NCBI GenBank assembly: GCA_024689425.1
Contig: JAILDN010000015.1
Span: forward strand, 1 to 44,764
Source of the DNA: Methanobrevibacter sp.
GTDB taxonomy: Archaea > Methanobacteriota > Methanobacteria > Methanobacteriales > Methanobacteriaceae
Direction of reading: 5' to 3'
Length of the DNA: 44,764 bases
Shown piece by piece: positions 1 to 9,120 of the stretch; positions within the stretch are counted from its first letter, which is position 1, and each line of letters opens with the position of its first letter. The notes below the pieces were generated by a model. It worked only from the letters and a program-made list of their open reading frames with translations. It was not told where the DNA came from and ran no database searches. Made by a program: the position numbers and the translations under genes.

Positions 1-856
<856 letters not shown>

Positions 857-892
857 ACTTGCTCTCTTTTTCTTTTTTATTTTTTTAAATCC
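857..892 (+). terminator. T-rich terminator after mer
   Basis: Directly after the mer stop the coding strand has T runs (CTCTTTTTCTTTTTTATTTTTTT). Archaeal RNA polymerase terminates at oligo-T stretches without needing a hairpin. No clear stem is visible here. Function is inferred from position. Confidence 0.6.
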
Positions 893-965
893 CGTATACA
901 CAAGTTAATAACAACTATTTCTTAACAATAATTTTTTATTATACCATCAACCATAATATATTATA

Positions 966-2048
966 ATGGAAATTGAAAATTTATGCAAAGATATTAGAGC
1001 AAGAGCTTTTGAAAGAAAAGAGCCAAAAACCCCCGAACAGGTTGGTGCAAGTTGGTATAATGATGATTTAACTTATGATGGCGTTTCAAAAACGTTGTTT
1101 ATTATCCTGCCCACCCCGGGATGTGCATGGGCACTGGGAGATAGTGGCGGATGTACAATGTGCAGTTATGTTTCAGACTGTACTTTAGAACCTATTGATA
1201 CTGACACAATAATTAATATTTTCAATGATCACCTATCCCGATTTGATATTGAAAACGAAGAAAAAATAGCTGTGAAATTATTTGCATCAGGAAGTTTTTT
1301 AAATCCTTATGAATTACCGGTTGATGCAAGAGATACAATACTTAAAACATTAGCAGATATGATTAATGTTCGAGAAATCATTGTTGAATCAAGGCCGGAA
1401 TATGTAAAAGAAGAAGCCTTGGATGATATTTTTGATATTATTGGGGATAGATTATTTGAAGTGAGCATTGGTCTTGAAACATCAAACGATTATACTAGAT
1501 TAAATAAAATCAATAAAGGTTTTACATTAAAAGACTTTGAGGATGCAGTAAATCTAATGCAAAATTTAAGGGATAAAAAAGGATATAATCTTAAATCTAA
1601 AGCATATATCTTCGTTAAACCTATTTTGGTAAGTGAAAGCGAAGCAATAGCTGAAGCAATTGAAACTGCCAGACATTGCGAAAGCATTGGTGTGGATAGA
1701 TTGTCCTTTTGTCCGGCAACAATCCATGGAGGAACTGTTATTGAAAGATTCTGGAGAAAAGGCGCTTATCAGCCCCCATGGATTTGGAGCTGTATTGAAA
1801 TCATTAATACAGTTAGGGATGAAATCAGCATACCTGCACTTTTAGACACATCAGGTTTTGGATCAAAACGCGGCCCATATAACTGTAAAAAATGTAACAA
1901 AGACTTGAAACATTTGATTATAGATTGCAACTTATCCCAAAGCATCGTTGAATATGATTGTGAGTGTAAAAATGAATGGATGGCTGAAGTTAAAAATGCA
2001 GACTTAAACCAATCCAAAGTCAAAATCAAACACATACCATTATATTGA
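966..2048 (+). CDS. Radical SAM protein, archaeosine biosynthesis RaSEA-type
   Basis: This matches my recollection of the archaeal TIGR01210 radical SAM family, now named RaSEA, which works with ArcS to turn the lysine adduct on preQ0-modified G15 of tRNA into archaeosine. Seen directly: an N-terminal Cys cluster (C53 AWALGDSGG C TM C, about residues 53-66) that would hold the 4Fe-4S cluster, a TIM-barrel-like middle with VKLFASGSF and ESRPEY, and a C-terminal Cys set (CKKC near 305, then C-x-C near 335) that looks like a metal site. At 360 residues it is of normal length. The ATG lies after an AT-rich stretch with a TATA-like element (TTTTTTATTATA near 930). It stands alone between mer and a DUF308 gene. 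An Elp3-related function is the main alternative. Confidence 0.8.
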   Translation: MEIENLCKDIRARAFERKEPKTPEQVGASWYNDDLTYDGVSKTLFIILPTPGCAWALGDSGGCTMCSYVSDCTLEPIDTDTIINIFNDHLSRFDIENEEKIAVKLFASGSFLNPYELPVDARDTILKTLADMINVREIIVESRPEYVKEEALDDIFDIIGDRLFEVSIGLETSNDYTRLNKINKGFTLKDFEDAVNLMQNLRDKKGYNLKSKAYIFVKPILVSESEAIAEAIETARHCESIGVDRLSFCPATIHGGTVIERFWRKGAYQPPWIWSCIEIINTVRDEISIPALLDTSGFGSKRGPYNCKKCNKDLKHLIIDCNLSQSIVEYDCECKNEWMAEVKNADLNQSKVKIKHIPLY

Positions 2049-2082
2049 ATCAATACAAATTTATTAATTGGAGGATTTTTAG

Positions 2083-2562
2083 ATGAAAAATAAAATTGTT
2101 AGCTTACTGGCCATTATTTTAGGAATAATGATTATTTCATTCCCCCTTATTGGAGTTATAACAACAAGTGCCATACTTGGAGTATCAGTATTATTCATAT
2201 CAATTTTTGCATTGGTTCTTGGAATATCCATAATTGATTATAATACTCCGGGAGCAATACTCGATATTATCTTAGGAATGATACTTCTCCTCATTAGTAT
2301 TAGTTTAATATTTAATCCTGCATTGCTTGGATTTTTAAGTGAAATTACCCTTTTCCTTGCAGGAATAATATTGATCATTGCAGGAGTTGTTTCATTGATA
2401 AACAATAGGGCTTCAAAAAACGGCTTTTATATCGGAATTGCCGGAATTATATTGGGTGTATGTTATATAATTATTGGAACTTATGTTGCAGATCCAATTA
2501 TTTTAGGTACTTTAATTGGACTTTGGTTATTAATTAGTGGTGTAATGAGATTATTGAATTAA
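2083..2562 (+). CDS. DUF308/HdeD-like membrane protein
   Basis: A 159-residue, very hydrophobic protein with about six membrane segments arranged as repeated pairs, joined by short loops (for example YNTPG near 58 and NNRASKNG near 108). This is the pattern of the DUF308 (HdeD) family, whose role is poorly known outside enterobacterial acid stress. A good GGAGG site at 2070-2074 fixes the ATG. It follows the radical SAM gene by 34 bp and could be co-transcribed with it, though no functional link is evident. Confidence 0.75.
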   Translation: MKNKIVSLLAIILGIMIISFPLIGVITTSAILGVSVLFISIFALVLGISIIDYNTPGAILDIILGMILLLISISLIFNPALLGFLSEITLFLAGIILIIAGVVSLINNRASKNGFYIGIAGIILGVCYIIIGTYVADPIILGTLIGLWLLISGVMRLLN

Positions 2563-2595
2563 AATAATCTCTAAAATCTTTTTTTGGTGTTTATC

Positions 2596-3867
2596 TTGAT
2601 ATGTATTAGCGCAGATTTTGACCCTGTTCATAAGGGACATGAAAAATTAATTAAAGAGGCCCGTAAAATTGCTGATAGCGAATCCAAGAAATTAGTTGTT
2701 TATTTAAATAAAGGATTCAGTGCAAATCATGCCCCATTTTTCGTTGACTTTGAAGCCAGAAGTAAAATGGCGTTGGCTTTAGGTGCCGATGAGGTGAAAT
2801 CATTTGAAGGACTGCATCATAGGCTCGTTTTATCTTACAGTGTTCCTATCAGATTGCAGCAGATGATTGATGATGGTGCTACAGACTACATTACCTCGGC
2901 AAGCATATCACTTGAAGAGATTTCAAACAAAGCTCAAAAATTTATAGATGAAGGCAATTTTGTGGGAATGCCGAAAAACTACACCAATAGAAATGAAATT
3001 CGCTGGTATGCATTAAATGAATTTTTAGGTTCAAAATTAGATTTCCATATAGTTAAAGAACTGGATAAGGAAAAATATTCTGGTCGTTTAATAAGACAAT
3101 CAATAATCGATAATGATTATACAATTACTTCTGAAATTAAAAAATTACTTCCAAAATCAACAGTAGAAATTTTAAAAGAGGAATTGGAGAAAAATAATAT
3201 TGATTTGGGACGAAATTGGGACGATATATACAAAAGAATGAATACTTATTCAAGAGGCAATCTTGGTAAAATTGCATATTTAAATGGTGAAACCGTCAAC
3301 CAGATTATTAAAAAAAGAGTTTATTCAAATCCGGAATCTGTTTGGGCCGCATTTAGAAGGTCTGATTACGGTCCTGTAATGACTCGTCTTGCAATCAGTG
3401 CGATAGAAATGGATGTTAGTAAGGCCGAAGTGATGGATTTAATGAAAAGTTACGAGAATAAAGGCGTTATTCCTGAAATGCAGAAAGTTTCTAAAGTAAT
3501 TGAAAGAGCTTGGTACGTTGCATGTAAAACTGATGAAGGAATGAGTGCCCGTGAAGCAAATAATAACTTTAGACAAGGAAATGTTGAAGTTAAAGATGTT
3601 CCATTAAATATCATTGCCGGACTAAATCTAACACGCTTTGAAACTAAAATCATGAAAGAAAACTTGAATGCAGATTTATACATTGATAAAAATAATAAAA
3701 TATCCATTCAACTTAAAAGTGAAGGTAAAAAAATCAAAACAAACTTAAGGCTTCCCGCCCGTGAAGTTACATATTTAAGGTATATCATGGATTCACATTT
3801 TATTCCAGTTAGCGGAACAACACAAAAAGATAAAAAAGGCTATAAAATCAATGTTAAAATTGCTTAA
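2596..3867 (+). CDS. Nucleotidyltransferase-fold protein (HxGH) with a long C-terminal domain
   Basis: The N-terminus ADFDPVHKGHEKLI carries the HxGH motif of the HIGH-superfamily nucleotidyltransferases. The sequence GRLIRQSI near residue 155 stands where the second (ISSTxIR-like) nucleotide motif is expected. The overall plan resembles the bacterial tRNA-Met cytidine acetate ligase TmcAL family. The last 200 residues are an extra domain (helical, with ARE-rich and AREVTYLRYIMDSHF segments) that I do not recognise. The start was set at a TTG at 2596 because GGTG sits 6 bp upstream. An in-frame TTG at 2584 overlaps that site. The 3' end overlaps the convergent gene by 14 bp. A role in nucleotide transfer to a cofactor or tRNA is inferred. 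The substrate is unknown. Confidence 0.65.
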   Translation: MICISADFDPVHKGHEKLIKEARKIADSESKKLVVYLNKGFSANHAPFFVDFEARSKMALALGADEVKSFEGLHHRLVLSYSVPIRLQQMIDDGATDYITSASISLEEISNKAQKFIDEGNFVGMPKNYTNRNEIRWYALNEFLGSKLDFHIVKELDKEKYSGRLIRQSIIDNDYTITSEIKKLLPKSTVEILKEELEKNNIDLGRNWDDIYKRMNTYSRGNLGKIAYLNGETVNQIIKKRVYSNPESVWAAFRRSDYGPVMTRLAISAIEMDVSKAEVMDLMKSYENKGVIPEMQKVSKVIERAWYVACKTDEGMSAREANNNFRQGNVEVKDVPLNIIAGLNLTRFETKIMKENLNADLYIDKNNKISIQLKSEGKKIKTNLRLPAREVTYLRYIMDSHFIPVSGTTQKDKKGYKINVKIA

Positions 3868-4591
3868 GCTTTTTTAATGCTGCCTCAACCATTTCCAAAT
3901 CACCATTACCAAAATAATCCAAGATTTCTTCAAGCTCTTCAGCTTTTCTTTTTGAAGATTTTAAAGTGTTGTTTATTCTGGATAATGATTTTTCTTTAAA
4001 ATCATCCCCTTCAGTTAAAGATAATGTATTAAAAAATTCATCTTCCAAATTCAAACTTTGAGCCAGTTGGTAGGATTCTATTAATAAAGCTGAAAGGGAT
4101 TTTGTATATGTGCTTCTAAGCAGTTTTAATCTTGATGCATCACCAACATTATCTGAAATGACTTTAATATCCAAATAATCATTTAAAAATAGTAATTCTT
4201 CAGCTTTGCTTCCGGACAAATATATTGTTGGGTTTTTTGAATCAATTTTACCAATGATTGCACCATCAACAAAATTATCTACTAAATCATTGATTTCGAG
4301 AGCCGTTTTGGGGGATATGTTATTTAAGTCTAAAAATATTCCATTGCAATATTTAGAATAAGATTTAGCAACTTCAATAGCTTTTGATGGTGTGTTAACT
4401 GAAATTACAATGTCTGCACTTTCAATAGCTTGCATAAAAGTGTCACAAACTTGGACATTGGACTTGTTAATTAAATCTATTGTTGATTCTGATCTGTTTT
4501 CTTTCGAAGTTAAAAAGACAATATCCCTTGATTGTATGATATCAACCAAATTAAAAGCGACTTTTCCAAATCCAATAAAAGTTATATTCAT
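3854..4591 (-). CDS. 6-phosphogluconate dehydrogenase-like NAD(P)-binding protein (DUF1932 type)
   Basis: The N-terminal Rossmann fold begins MNITFIGFGKVAF, a GxGxxA-type dinucleotide site. It is followed by ADIVISVNTPSKA and a GIFLDLNNISPKTA segment, the pattern of 3-hydroxyisobutyrate/6-phosphogluconate dehydrogenase relatives. The C-terminal half (RLKLLRSTYTKSLSALLIESYQ) fits the DUF1932 helical domain. The ATG at 4591 was preferred over the GTG at 4600 because GGTG directly precedes it. It is the last gene of a tight leftward cluster and starts about 10 bp after the DUF89 gene. The substrate cannot be read from sequence. Confidence 0.7.
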   Translation of the reverse strand: MNITFIGFGKVAFNLVDIIQSRDIVFLTSKENRSESTIDLINKSNVQVCDTFMQAIESADIVISVNTPSKAIEVAKSYSKYCNGIFLDLNNISPKTALEINDLVDNFVDGAIIGKIDSKNPTIYLSGSKAEELLFLNDYLDIKVISDNVGDASRLKLLRSTYTKSLSALLIESYQLAQSLNLEDEFFNTLSLTEGDDFKEKSLSRINNTLKSSKRKAEELEEILDYFGNGDLEMVEAALKKLKQF

Positions 4592-4600
4592 AATCACCAC

Positions 4601-5461
4601 TTATTTTTTAAAAAGCAACATATCCTGCAAGTTAACACCAATATCCTTTGCAATCGTATTGCATTTTGCACATAATAAGAAATAAATATCCTTTTTTGAT
4701 AAATCAATTTCTGTTAATCCTTCATAATTCCCCATCCCTTTTGAAATTATGAATTCATGTTGGTTAAAGATTTCTCTAAATTCATCAGAAATTTCACTAT
4801 CAACATAACCGACAGTTCCTGCACCAATTTCAACAATTTCTCCGAATTCATCAAGGCCTGCAGCAACTGCATCTTCCATGCATGCATCATTTAAAATTGG
4901 TTCTGATTTGACTGCAATAGTAATGGCTAAGCCATATTCTTTAATCTTGGACAACAGTAATTTATCAAAGACAATTTCTCCTGTATTATCTACCATATAT
5001 AATACTTTATCATGTTTTTTTAATGAATTTTCAAAACTTTCGATATCTTTAACGGCCAAATCTTTTTTTAGGGAAGTTTTGATTAACTTTTCAATATCTT
5101 CACTTAATTCAAAAGCCCCAAAATCCAAAATATTGCCAACAATAGCTATTTTAACACGATTTTCTAAGGTGTCATTTTCTTTTAGAATATTCTGGGCTAT
5201 AGGCAAGTATTTGATTGCTATTTCATTACCCAGTTTTTTCTCGTTTCTATATGGGTCTTTACAATTGGTTTTCTCTTTTATGAGATTGTGCATATAAGAG
5301 CCCGTCTTATTAGAATTAGTTCCTTTTTTAAATGTGGAACTTAAAAAATTAAAGATATCATTTGTAATTTCAATCTTTAAGTCTTCATCATCTGTTGCCA
5401 AATCCATAGCTTCGCGAGCTTGTCTTAAAAAGCATGCTCCACATTCATAACTAATTTTCAA
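4601..5461 (-). CDS. DUF89 damage-control phosphatase family protein
   Basis: Archaeal DUF89 proteins (AF1104-like) are metal-dependent phosphatases proposed to remove damaged or surplus phosphometabolites. The typical features are present: an N-terminal CGACFLRQA Cys pair (about residues 8-11), a central YMVDNTGEIVFDKLLL motif with the Asp-Asn metal site (about 157-171), KSEPILNDAC, and a C-terminal KGMGNYEGL followed by LLCAKCNTIA. The 286-residue length is normal. Start is TTG, with GGTGG just upstream inside the preceding sulfur-carrier gene. The stop of that gene lies 3 bp away, so the two are probably translated together. Confidence 0.85.
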   Translation of the reverse strand: MKISYECGACFLRQAREAMDLATDDEDLKIEITNDIFNFLSSTFKKGTNSNKTGSYMHNLIKEKTNCKDPYRNEKKLGNEIAIKYLPIAQNILKENDTLENRVKIAIVGNILDFGAFELSEDIEKLIKTSLKKDLAVKDIESFENSLKKHDKVLYMVDNTGEIVFDKLLLSKIKEYGLAITIAVKSEPILNDACMEDAVAAGLDEFGEIVEIGAGTVGYVDSEISDEFREIFNQHEFIISKGMGNYEGLTEIDLSKKDIYFLLCAKCNTIAKDIGVNLQDMLLFKK

Positions 5462-5463
5462 GC

Positions 5464-5667
5464 CTAACCACCATATATAATTTGAACCAATTGAATTTCA
5501 TCGCCATCTTGAATAATAGTATCCTCTATAACCAACTCGCCGTTTTGTTTAGATACGACCGTTTGGGCAGATAATCCTAATTCATTTATTAGATCTTTTA
5601 TTGAATAATTATCATTGGGTATTTCTTTTTCTTCTAAAGTATCTTTATATTTTAATGTAAATGTCAT
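5464..5667 (-). CDS. ThiS/MoaD-like small sulfur carrier protein
   Basis: A 67-residue beta-grasp protein ending in Gly-Gly (QIIYGG), the signature of ThiS/MoaD/SAMP carriers. Their C-terminus is adenylated by an E1-like enzyme and loaded with sulfur. It lies immediately downstream of the TtuA-type tRNA thiolase gene; that stop overlaps the GGTGAT site of this gene. This strongly suggests it hands sulfur to tRNA 2-thiouridine synthesis, as the archaeal SAMP2-NcsA pair does. A role in molybdopterin or thiamin synthesis remains possible. The ATG is fixed by GGTGAT 5 bp upstream. Confidence 0.85.
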   Translation of the reverse strand: MTFTLKYKDTLEEKEIPNDNYSIKDLINELGLSAQTVVSKQNGELVIEDTIIQDGDEIQLVQIIYGG

Positions 5668-6588
5668 TTAATCACCAGCCAATTCTTCTAAAAATGAACA
5701 TGCCTTGCATAATCTATTTGCTGCAGGTTCACCACATTTTTCACATCTTCCATGATCATATTTCTTTTTAAAATCATCCTTTAATGCTTTTCTGATTTTA
5801 TCATACCCTCTAAGAGTTGAGTATTTCAAAGTTGGATGTGATTCACACAATTGGTTTATTACATCTGAAATTTCTCCCCTAAATGACTGTTGTGCATATG
5901 GACAACTTGCAAAGTGTACTTCAAGGTCTTTTGCAACAACATATAAACCTATTTCACGTTCAGGGATTTCTCTTAAAGGTTTAATTTTAACTGTGAATTC
6001 TTCAGCTTTTGATTCAGTTTTTGGACCCAATTTAGTTAGATTATCAGTATTCCCTTCCAGGTAATTCATCATTATCGCCTGAACTTCATCATCTAAATTA
6101 TGGCCTGTTGCGATTTTTGTAGCGCCCATTTCACGAGCAGCTTTGTTAATAATGGTCCTTCTAAAGACTCCACAGTAGGAACATGATCCCTTATGATTAG
6201 GTTTTTCCATTATTTCATCCAATGTAATGCCGTAAGTGTCTTTTAGTGAAACTACCTTATGCTCGATGCCTAATCTTTGAGCATGCCTAATGGCTATATC
6301 AACACCATCCTGGCGGTAGTTGTCTATTCCTTCATCCACTGTTACTGCACAGATGTCTATAATATTCATCTTTCTAAATGAATTTAGAATTTCAAGAGCA
6401 GTGACACTATCCTTTCCACCAGAAAGTGCTACTAAAACTTTGTCACCTTTATCCAATAATTTTTCTTTTCTAATTGTTTTAATAACCTTTTTCTCTATCG
6501 ATTCGATGAAGCAATCTTTACATAAGTATTGTCCTGATTGCTCTCTTTTAATAATAACATGAGGATTACCACATTTGGTACAATCCAT
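5668..6588 (-). CDS. tRNA-5-methyluridine/uridine 2-sulfurtransferase, TtuA/NcsA (CTU1) family
   Basis: This adenylates tRNA uridine and transfers sulfur from a carrier protein. Visible landmarks: N-terminal zinc site CTKCG plus CKDC; PP-loop SGGKDS at about residues 56-61; CSYCGVFRR near 137 and SCPYAQ near 228, which provide cluster or active-site cysteines; [14 protein letters not shown]; and a C-terminal zinc finger [16 protein letters not shown]. About 306 residues, normal for the family. ATG at 6588 was chosen because AGGTGA sits at the right distance; a GTG at 6597 lies inside that site. It forms a unit with the sulfur carrier gene that follows. Confidence 0.9.
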   Translation of the reverse strand: MDCTKCGNPHVIIKREQSGQYLCKDCFIESIEKKVIKTIRKEKLLDKGDKVLVALSGGKDSVTALEILNSFRKMNIIDICAVTVDEGIDNYRQDGVDIAIRHAQRLGIEHKVVSLKDTYGITLDEIMEKPNHKGSCSYCGVFRRTIINKAAREMGATKIATGHNLDDEVQAIMMNYLEGNTDNLTKLGPKTESKAEEFTVKIKPLREIPEREIGLYVVAKDLEVHFASCPYAQQSFRGEISDVINQLCESHPTLKYSTLRGYDKIRKALKDDFKKKYDHGRCEKCGEPAANRLCKACSFLEELAGD

Positions 6589-6597
6589 ATCTTTCAC

Positions 6598-7755
6598 CTA
6601 CATTTGCTCTACAAACTGAGCTAATTGATTAAGAGTATTAACTTCAAAAACTTGTGCTCCCGCATCCATATAAAGTGAAACACAACTATCAACAACATCC
6701 CACTTATTTCTATCTTCAGGATTTAAAATTACGACTTTTTTGGAGTCACGAACCATTTCTTCAACCAGATGTACACTCGCAGGAACTCCATTTTGTTTAG
6801 GTCCTGCCCAGTCTCTGCAATCCGTTAACATGATTACATAAGATTTATTGCTAAGATTTGCTTTTTCTTGAAACTGCTTAAATGCATGATACATGTCCGA
6901 TGTTCCGTGAATCATCATATTCTTTACTCTGAGGTCTTTAACTTTTACGAATGAATCAATCAAATATTCTTCATTAAGTGCTTCGGTAGTTTCAATAACC
7001 TTATTATCAAATTCAAAGGTTCTTGAATGCTTAAATGCCGTTTGAGCTGAAAACATTAACATGAAAAACCAACTACTAATCCATTCACAAGACCCACTAA
7101 TGTCATTTAAAAACAAATGTTCGTTTTTATGAGGCCTTGGCTTTGCCTTTACAAGCTCGACTGGAATTCCACCATATTTTAAATTTGCCCTAATAGTTCT
7201 GCGCATATCAATTTTATTAGAATTGGTTCTGAATTTACGTCTTGAACGTTTATTGGCAATTCTTCTACCTAATCTTTGGCAAATCTCAAGCATTCTTGGA
7301 TCAAACCTGTTAAGTTTAGTCAAATCTTTGTTCATCAGTTCCCCATCACGTTCAAGTTCCTTAACTTCATCCAGCAATGGCTGACCAGATAACATTCTTA
7401 ACTTTTCATTATTAATTTTTTCTTTTTGTATTTTTCCAAAAGTGTCATTCTGCTTTTTAATAATATACCTATTAGATTTTGGACCTCTGCCCCTATAAGC
7501 ATCACTTCTCTTTTGGATTTCATCCAATTCAGTTTCTTCCTTTTCTTTTTTGAAAATTTCTTCAAAAATTTTATTAAATTTAGGGATGTCGTACCTATCC
7601 TTAACATAAATGGCTCTTAGAGCAGTTCTAAGCAAATCCCTGTCTGCTTCACCAAGTTGAAAATAAACTTCACTTGCAGAATAAGTACTTCTAATACTTA
7701 CAGGCAGTCCTTCCTGTCTTAACCGATTAGATAAATTAACTATTTTGGAAATCAT
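6598..7755 (-). CDS. VWA (CoxE-like) domain protein, MoxR partner
   Basis: A 385-residue protein with a basic, charged N-terminal half and a C-terminal von Willebrand A domain. The segment FLNDISGSCEWIS carries a degenerate metal-ion-dependent adhesion motif (DISGS, matching DxSxS), and MLTDCRDW supplies the downstream Asp. It follows the MoxR ATPase gene with a 1-bp gap. MoxR and VWA proteins act as pairs, usually as chaperones that insert metals or mature large complexes. The client here is unknown. The neighbours downstream are the tRNA thiolation genes, but there is no evidence of a functional link. Confidence 0.85.
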   Translation of the reverse strand: MISKIVNLSNRLRQEGLPVSIRSTYSASEVYFQLGEADRDLLRTALRAIYVKDRYDIPKFNKIFEEIFKKEKEETELDEIQKRSDAYRGRGPKSNRYIIKKQNDTFGKIQKEKINNEKLRMLSGQPLLDEVKELERDGELMNKDLTKLNRFDPRMLEICQRLGRRIANKRSRRKFRTNSNKIDMRRTIRANLKYGGIPVELVKAKPRPHKNEHLFLNDISGSCEWISSWFFMLMFSAQTAFKHSRTFEFDNKVIETTEALNEEYLIDSFVKVKDLRVKNMMIHGTSDMYHAFKQFQEKANLSNKSYVIMLTDCRDWAGPKQNGVPASVHLVEEMVRDSKKVVILNPEDRNKWDVVDSCVSLYMDAGAQVFEVNTLNQLAQFVEQM

Positions 7756-7756
7756 T

Positions 7757-8620
7757 TTAGTAATCCTTATCTAGGATATCTTTAATAACACGTTTTTTAT
7801 CACTTTCATTTTTAATGGCTACACCAATACTTTCCTTCATAGCTTCATTGGTATTTCTGGCTTTTAGATGTGAAACTGACTTGACCCAATCCACAGTACC
7901 CCTTACAGAAGGCTTTTTAAGTAAATTAAGGTTCCTTATTTCATGAACTATTTTAACGACTTTTGAAATCGTATCCTCATCAGCATCAGGAATTTTGGAT
8001 TTTACTATTTCGATTTCCCTTTCGACAGACGGATATGGGATATATAAGAACAAACATCTGTCTTTAGTTTCGTCAAGTAAAGATCTTTGAGAGTTGGAAG
8101 TTAAAATTACAATCAAATCATTTTGTAATTTGAATGTTCCTAAATCGTTTATTGTAATTTCCTGTTCGCCCAGCGCTTGCAAGAGAAAACTTTCAACTTC
8201 CTCATCCGCTTTATCAATTTCATCAATGAGTAAAACTGAATCCTTTTCATTTAAAAAAGCATTTAAAAGTGATCTTCTGATAAAATATTCCTCTTCAAAA
8301 ATTGTCTCTTCATTAAAAGACTCTTTTTTAGCGGCTTCTAAGTGCAATAATTGTTTTTGGTAATTCCATTCACCAACAATTTGTTCAAAAGTGATTCCTT
8401 CATAACATTGTATTCTGAAAAAATCCCTATCAAAAGATTTAGCAATGACTTTTGCCAATTCGGTTTTACCGACACCCGGAGGCCCTTCAATTAACATTGG
8501 TTTACACAATAAAAAAGATAAATATACTGTCGTGGAAATTTCCTTATTAGAAACATATTTCTCACCTATGAGATATTTATCTATATCCTTAATAGTTATT
8601 TCATCACTTTGCAAAGTCAA
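7757..8620 (-). CDS. MoxR-family AAA+ ATPase
   Basis: Walker A GPPGVGKTE lies at about residues 45-53 and Walker B VLLIDEIDKAD near 129-139. TSNSQRSLLDETKDRCLFLYIPYP is the sensor/arginine-finger region typical of MoxR. Length 287 is usual. The start is uncertain: TTG at 8620 or TTG at 8614, the latter having GGTG at a better distance. It is the first gene of a tight leftward cluster that continues with the VWA partner. Such pairs use ATP hydrolysis to remodel or load metal into client proteins. Confidence 0.88.
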   Translation of the reverse strand: MTLQSDEITIKDIDKYLIGEKYVSNKEISTTVYLSFLLCKPMLIEGPPGVGKTELAKVIAKSFDRDFFRIQCYEGITFEQIVGEWNYQKQLLHLEAAKKESFNEETIFEEEYFIRRSLLNAFLNEKDSVLLIDEIDKADEEVESFLLQALGEQEITINDLGTFKLQNDLIVILTSNSQRSLLDETKDRCLFLYIPYPSVEREIEIVKSKIPDADEDTISKVVKIVHEIRNLNLLKKPSVRGTVDWVKSVSHLKARNTNEAMKESIGVAIKNESDKKRVIKDILDKDY

Positions 8621-8759
8621 ACACCATTTTATATTTTCTTAATTAAATTATATAATAGATTTAATTTAAACTTTACTTAAACTATAAAAGATATTGGAAA
8701 GAGTTATATATAGATTAAAATAAATATTATATAACAGATTAATAAATTTGGAGGATATT

Positions 8760-9113
8760 ATGAAGTTTGATAATATCATTATCTTAATTATATTAGTAGT
8801 GATAATTGTATTAACTATGGGTGCATTTGTTTATACATTCAATATCGATAATGTAACAAACAATTTGACTGATGTTAATAATACGGACAATAATAATACA
8901 ACAAATTTAGTATCGGTCCCTGCAAATACTACTGGCTCTTCTGGTTCAGGAAGTAGTAATTCTCATTCATCACCAGCTAGTTCTAGTTCATCAAGTAGTA
9001 GAAGTAGTAATTCCTATTACTCATCAGGAGGTTCTAGTTCATCAAGTAGTGGCGGCAGTTCAAGTTCTAATAGTCATTCATCTGGTGTTATTGATATTGT
9101 AGAGCCCGAATAA
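8760..9113 (+). CDS. Ser/Gly-rich low-complexity protein with one N-terminal membrane segment
   Basis: ATG at 8760 follows a strong GGAGG (8750-8754). Residues about 5-25 are a hydrophobic segment (IIILIILVVIIVLTMGAF), followed by an Asn/Thr-rich linker and a Ser-dominated tail with many SSSS and SGGSSS runs, then a short acidic end. It may be a surface-anchored spacer-type protein. The low complexity gives no function. The Ser codons are mostly AGT/TCA/TCT, and the repeats could vary in number between strains. It is bounded by divergent MoxR and convergent DHPS-like genes. Confidence 0.7.
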   Translation: MKFDNIIILIILVVIIVLTMGAFVYTFNIDNVTNNLTDVNNTDNNNTTNLVSVPANTTGSSGSGSSNSHSSPASSSSSSSRSSNSYYSSGGSSSSSSGGSSSSNSHSSGVIDIVEPE

Positions 9114-9120
9114 ATAAAAA

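Noticed and set aside
8930-9090. CRISPR-like or satellite repeat in the Ser-rich gene
   Set aside because: The repetition follows Ser/Gly codons in one reading frame with irregular unit length; there are no spacers.
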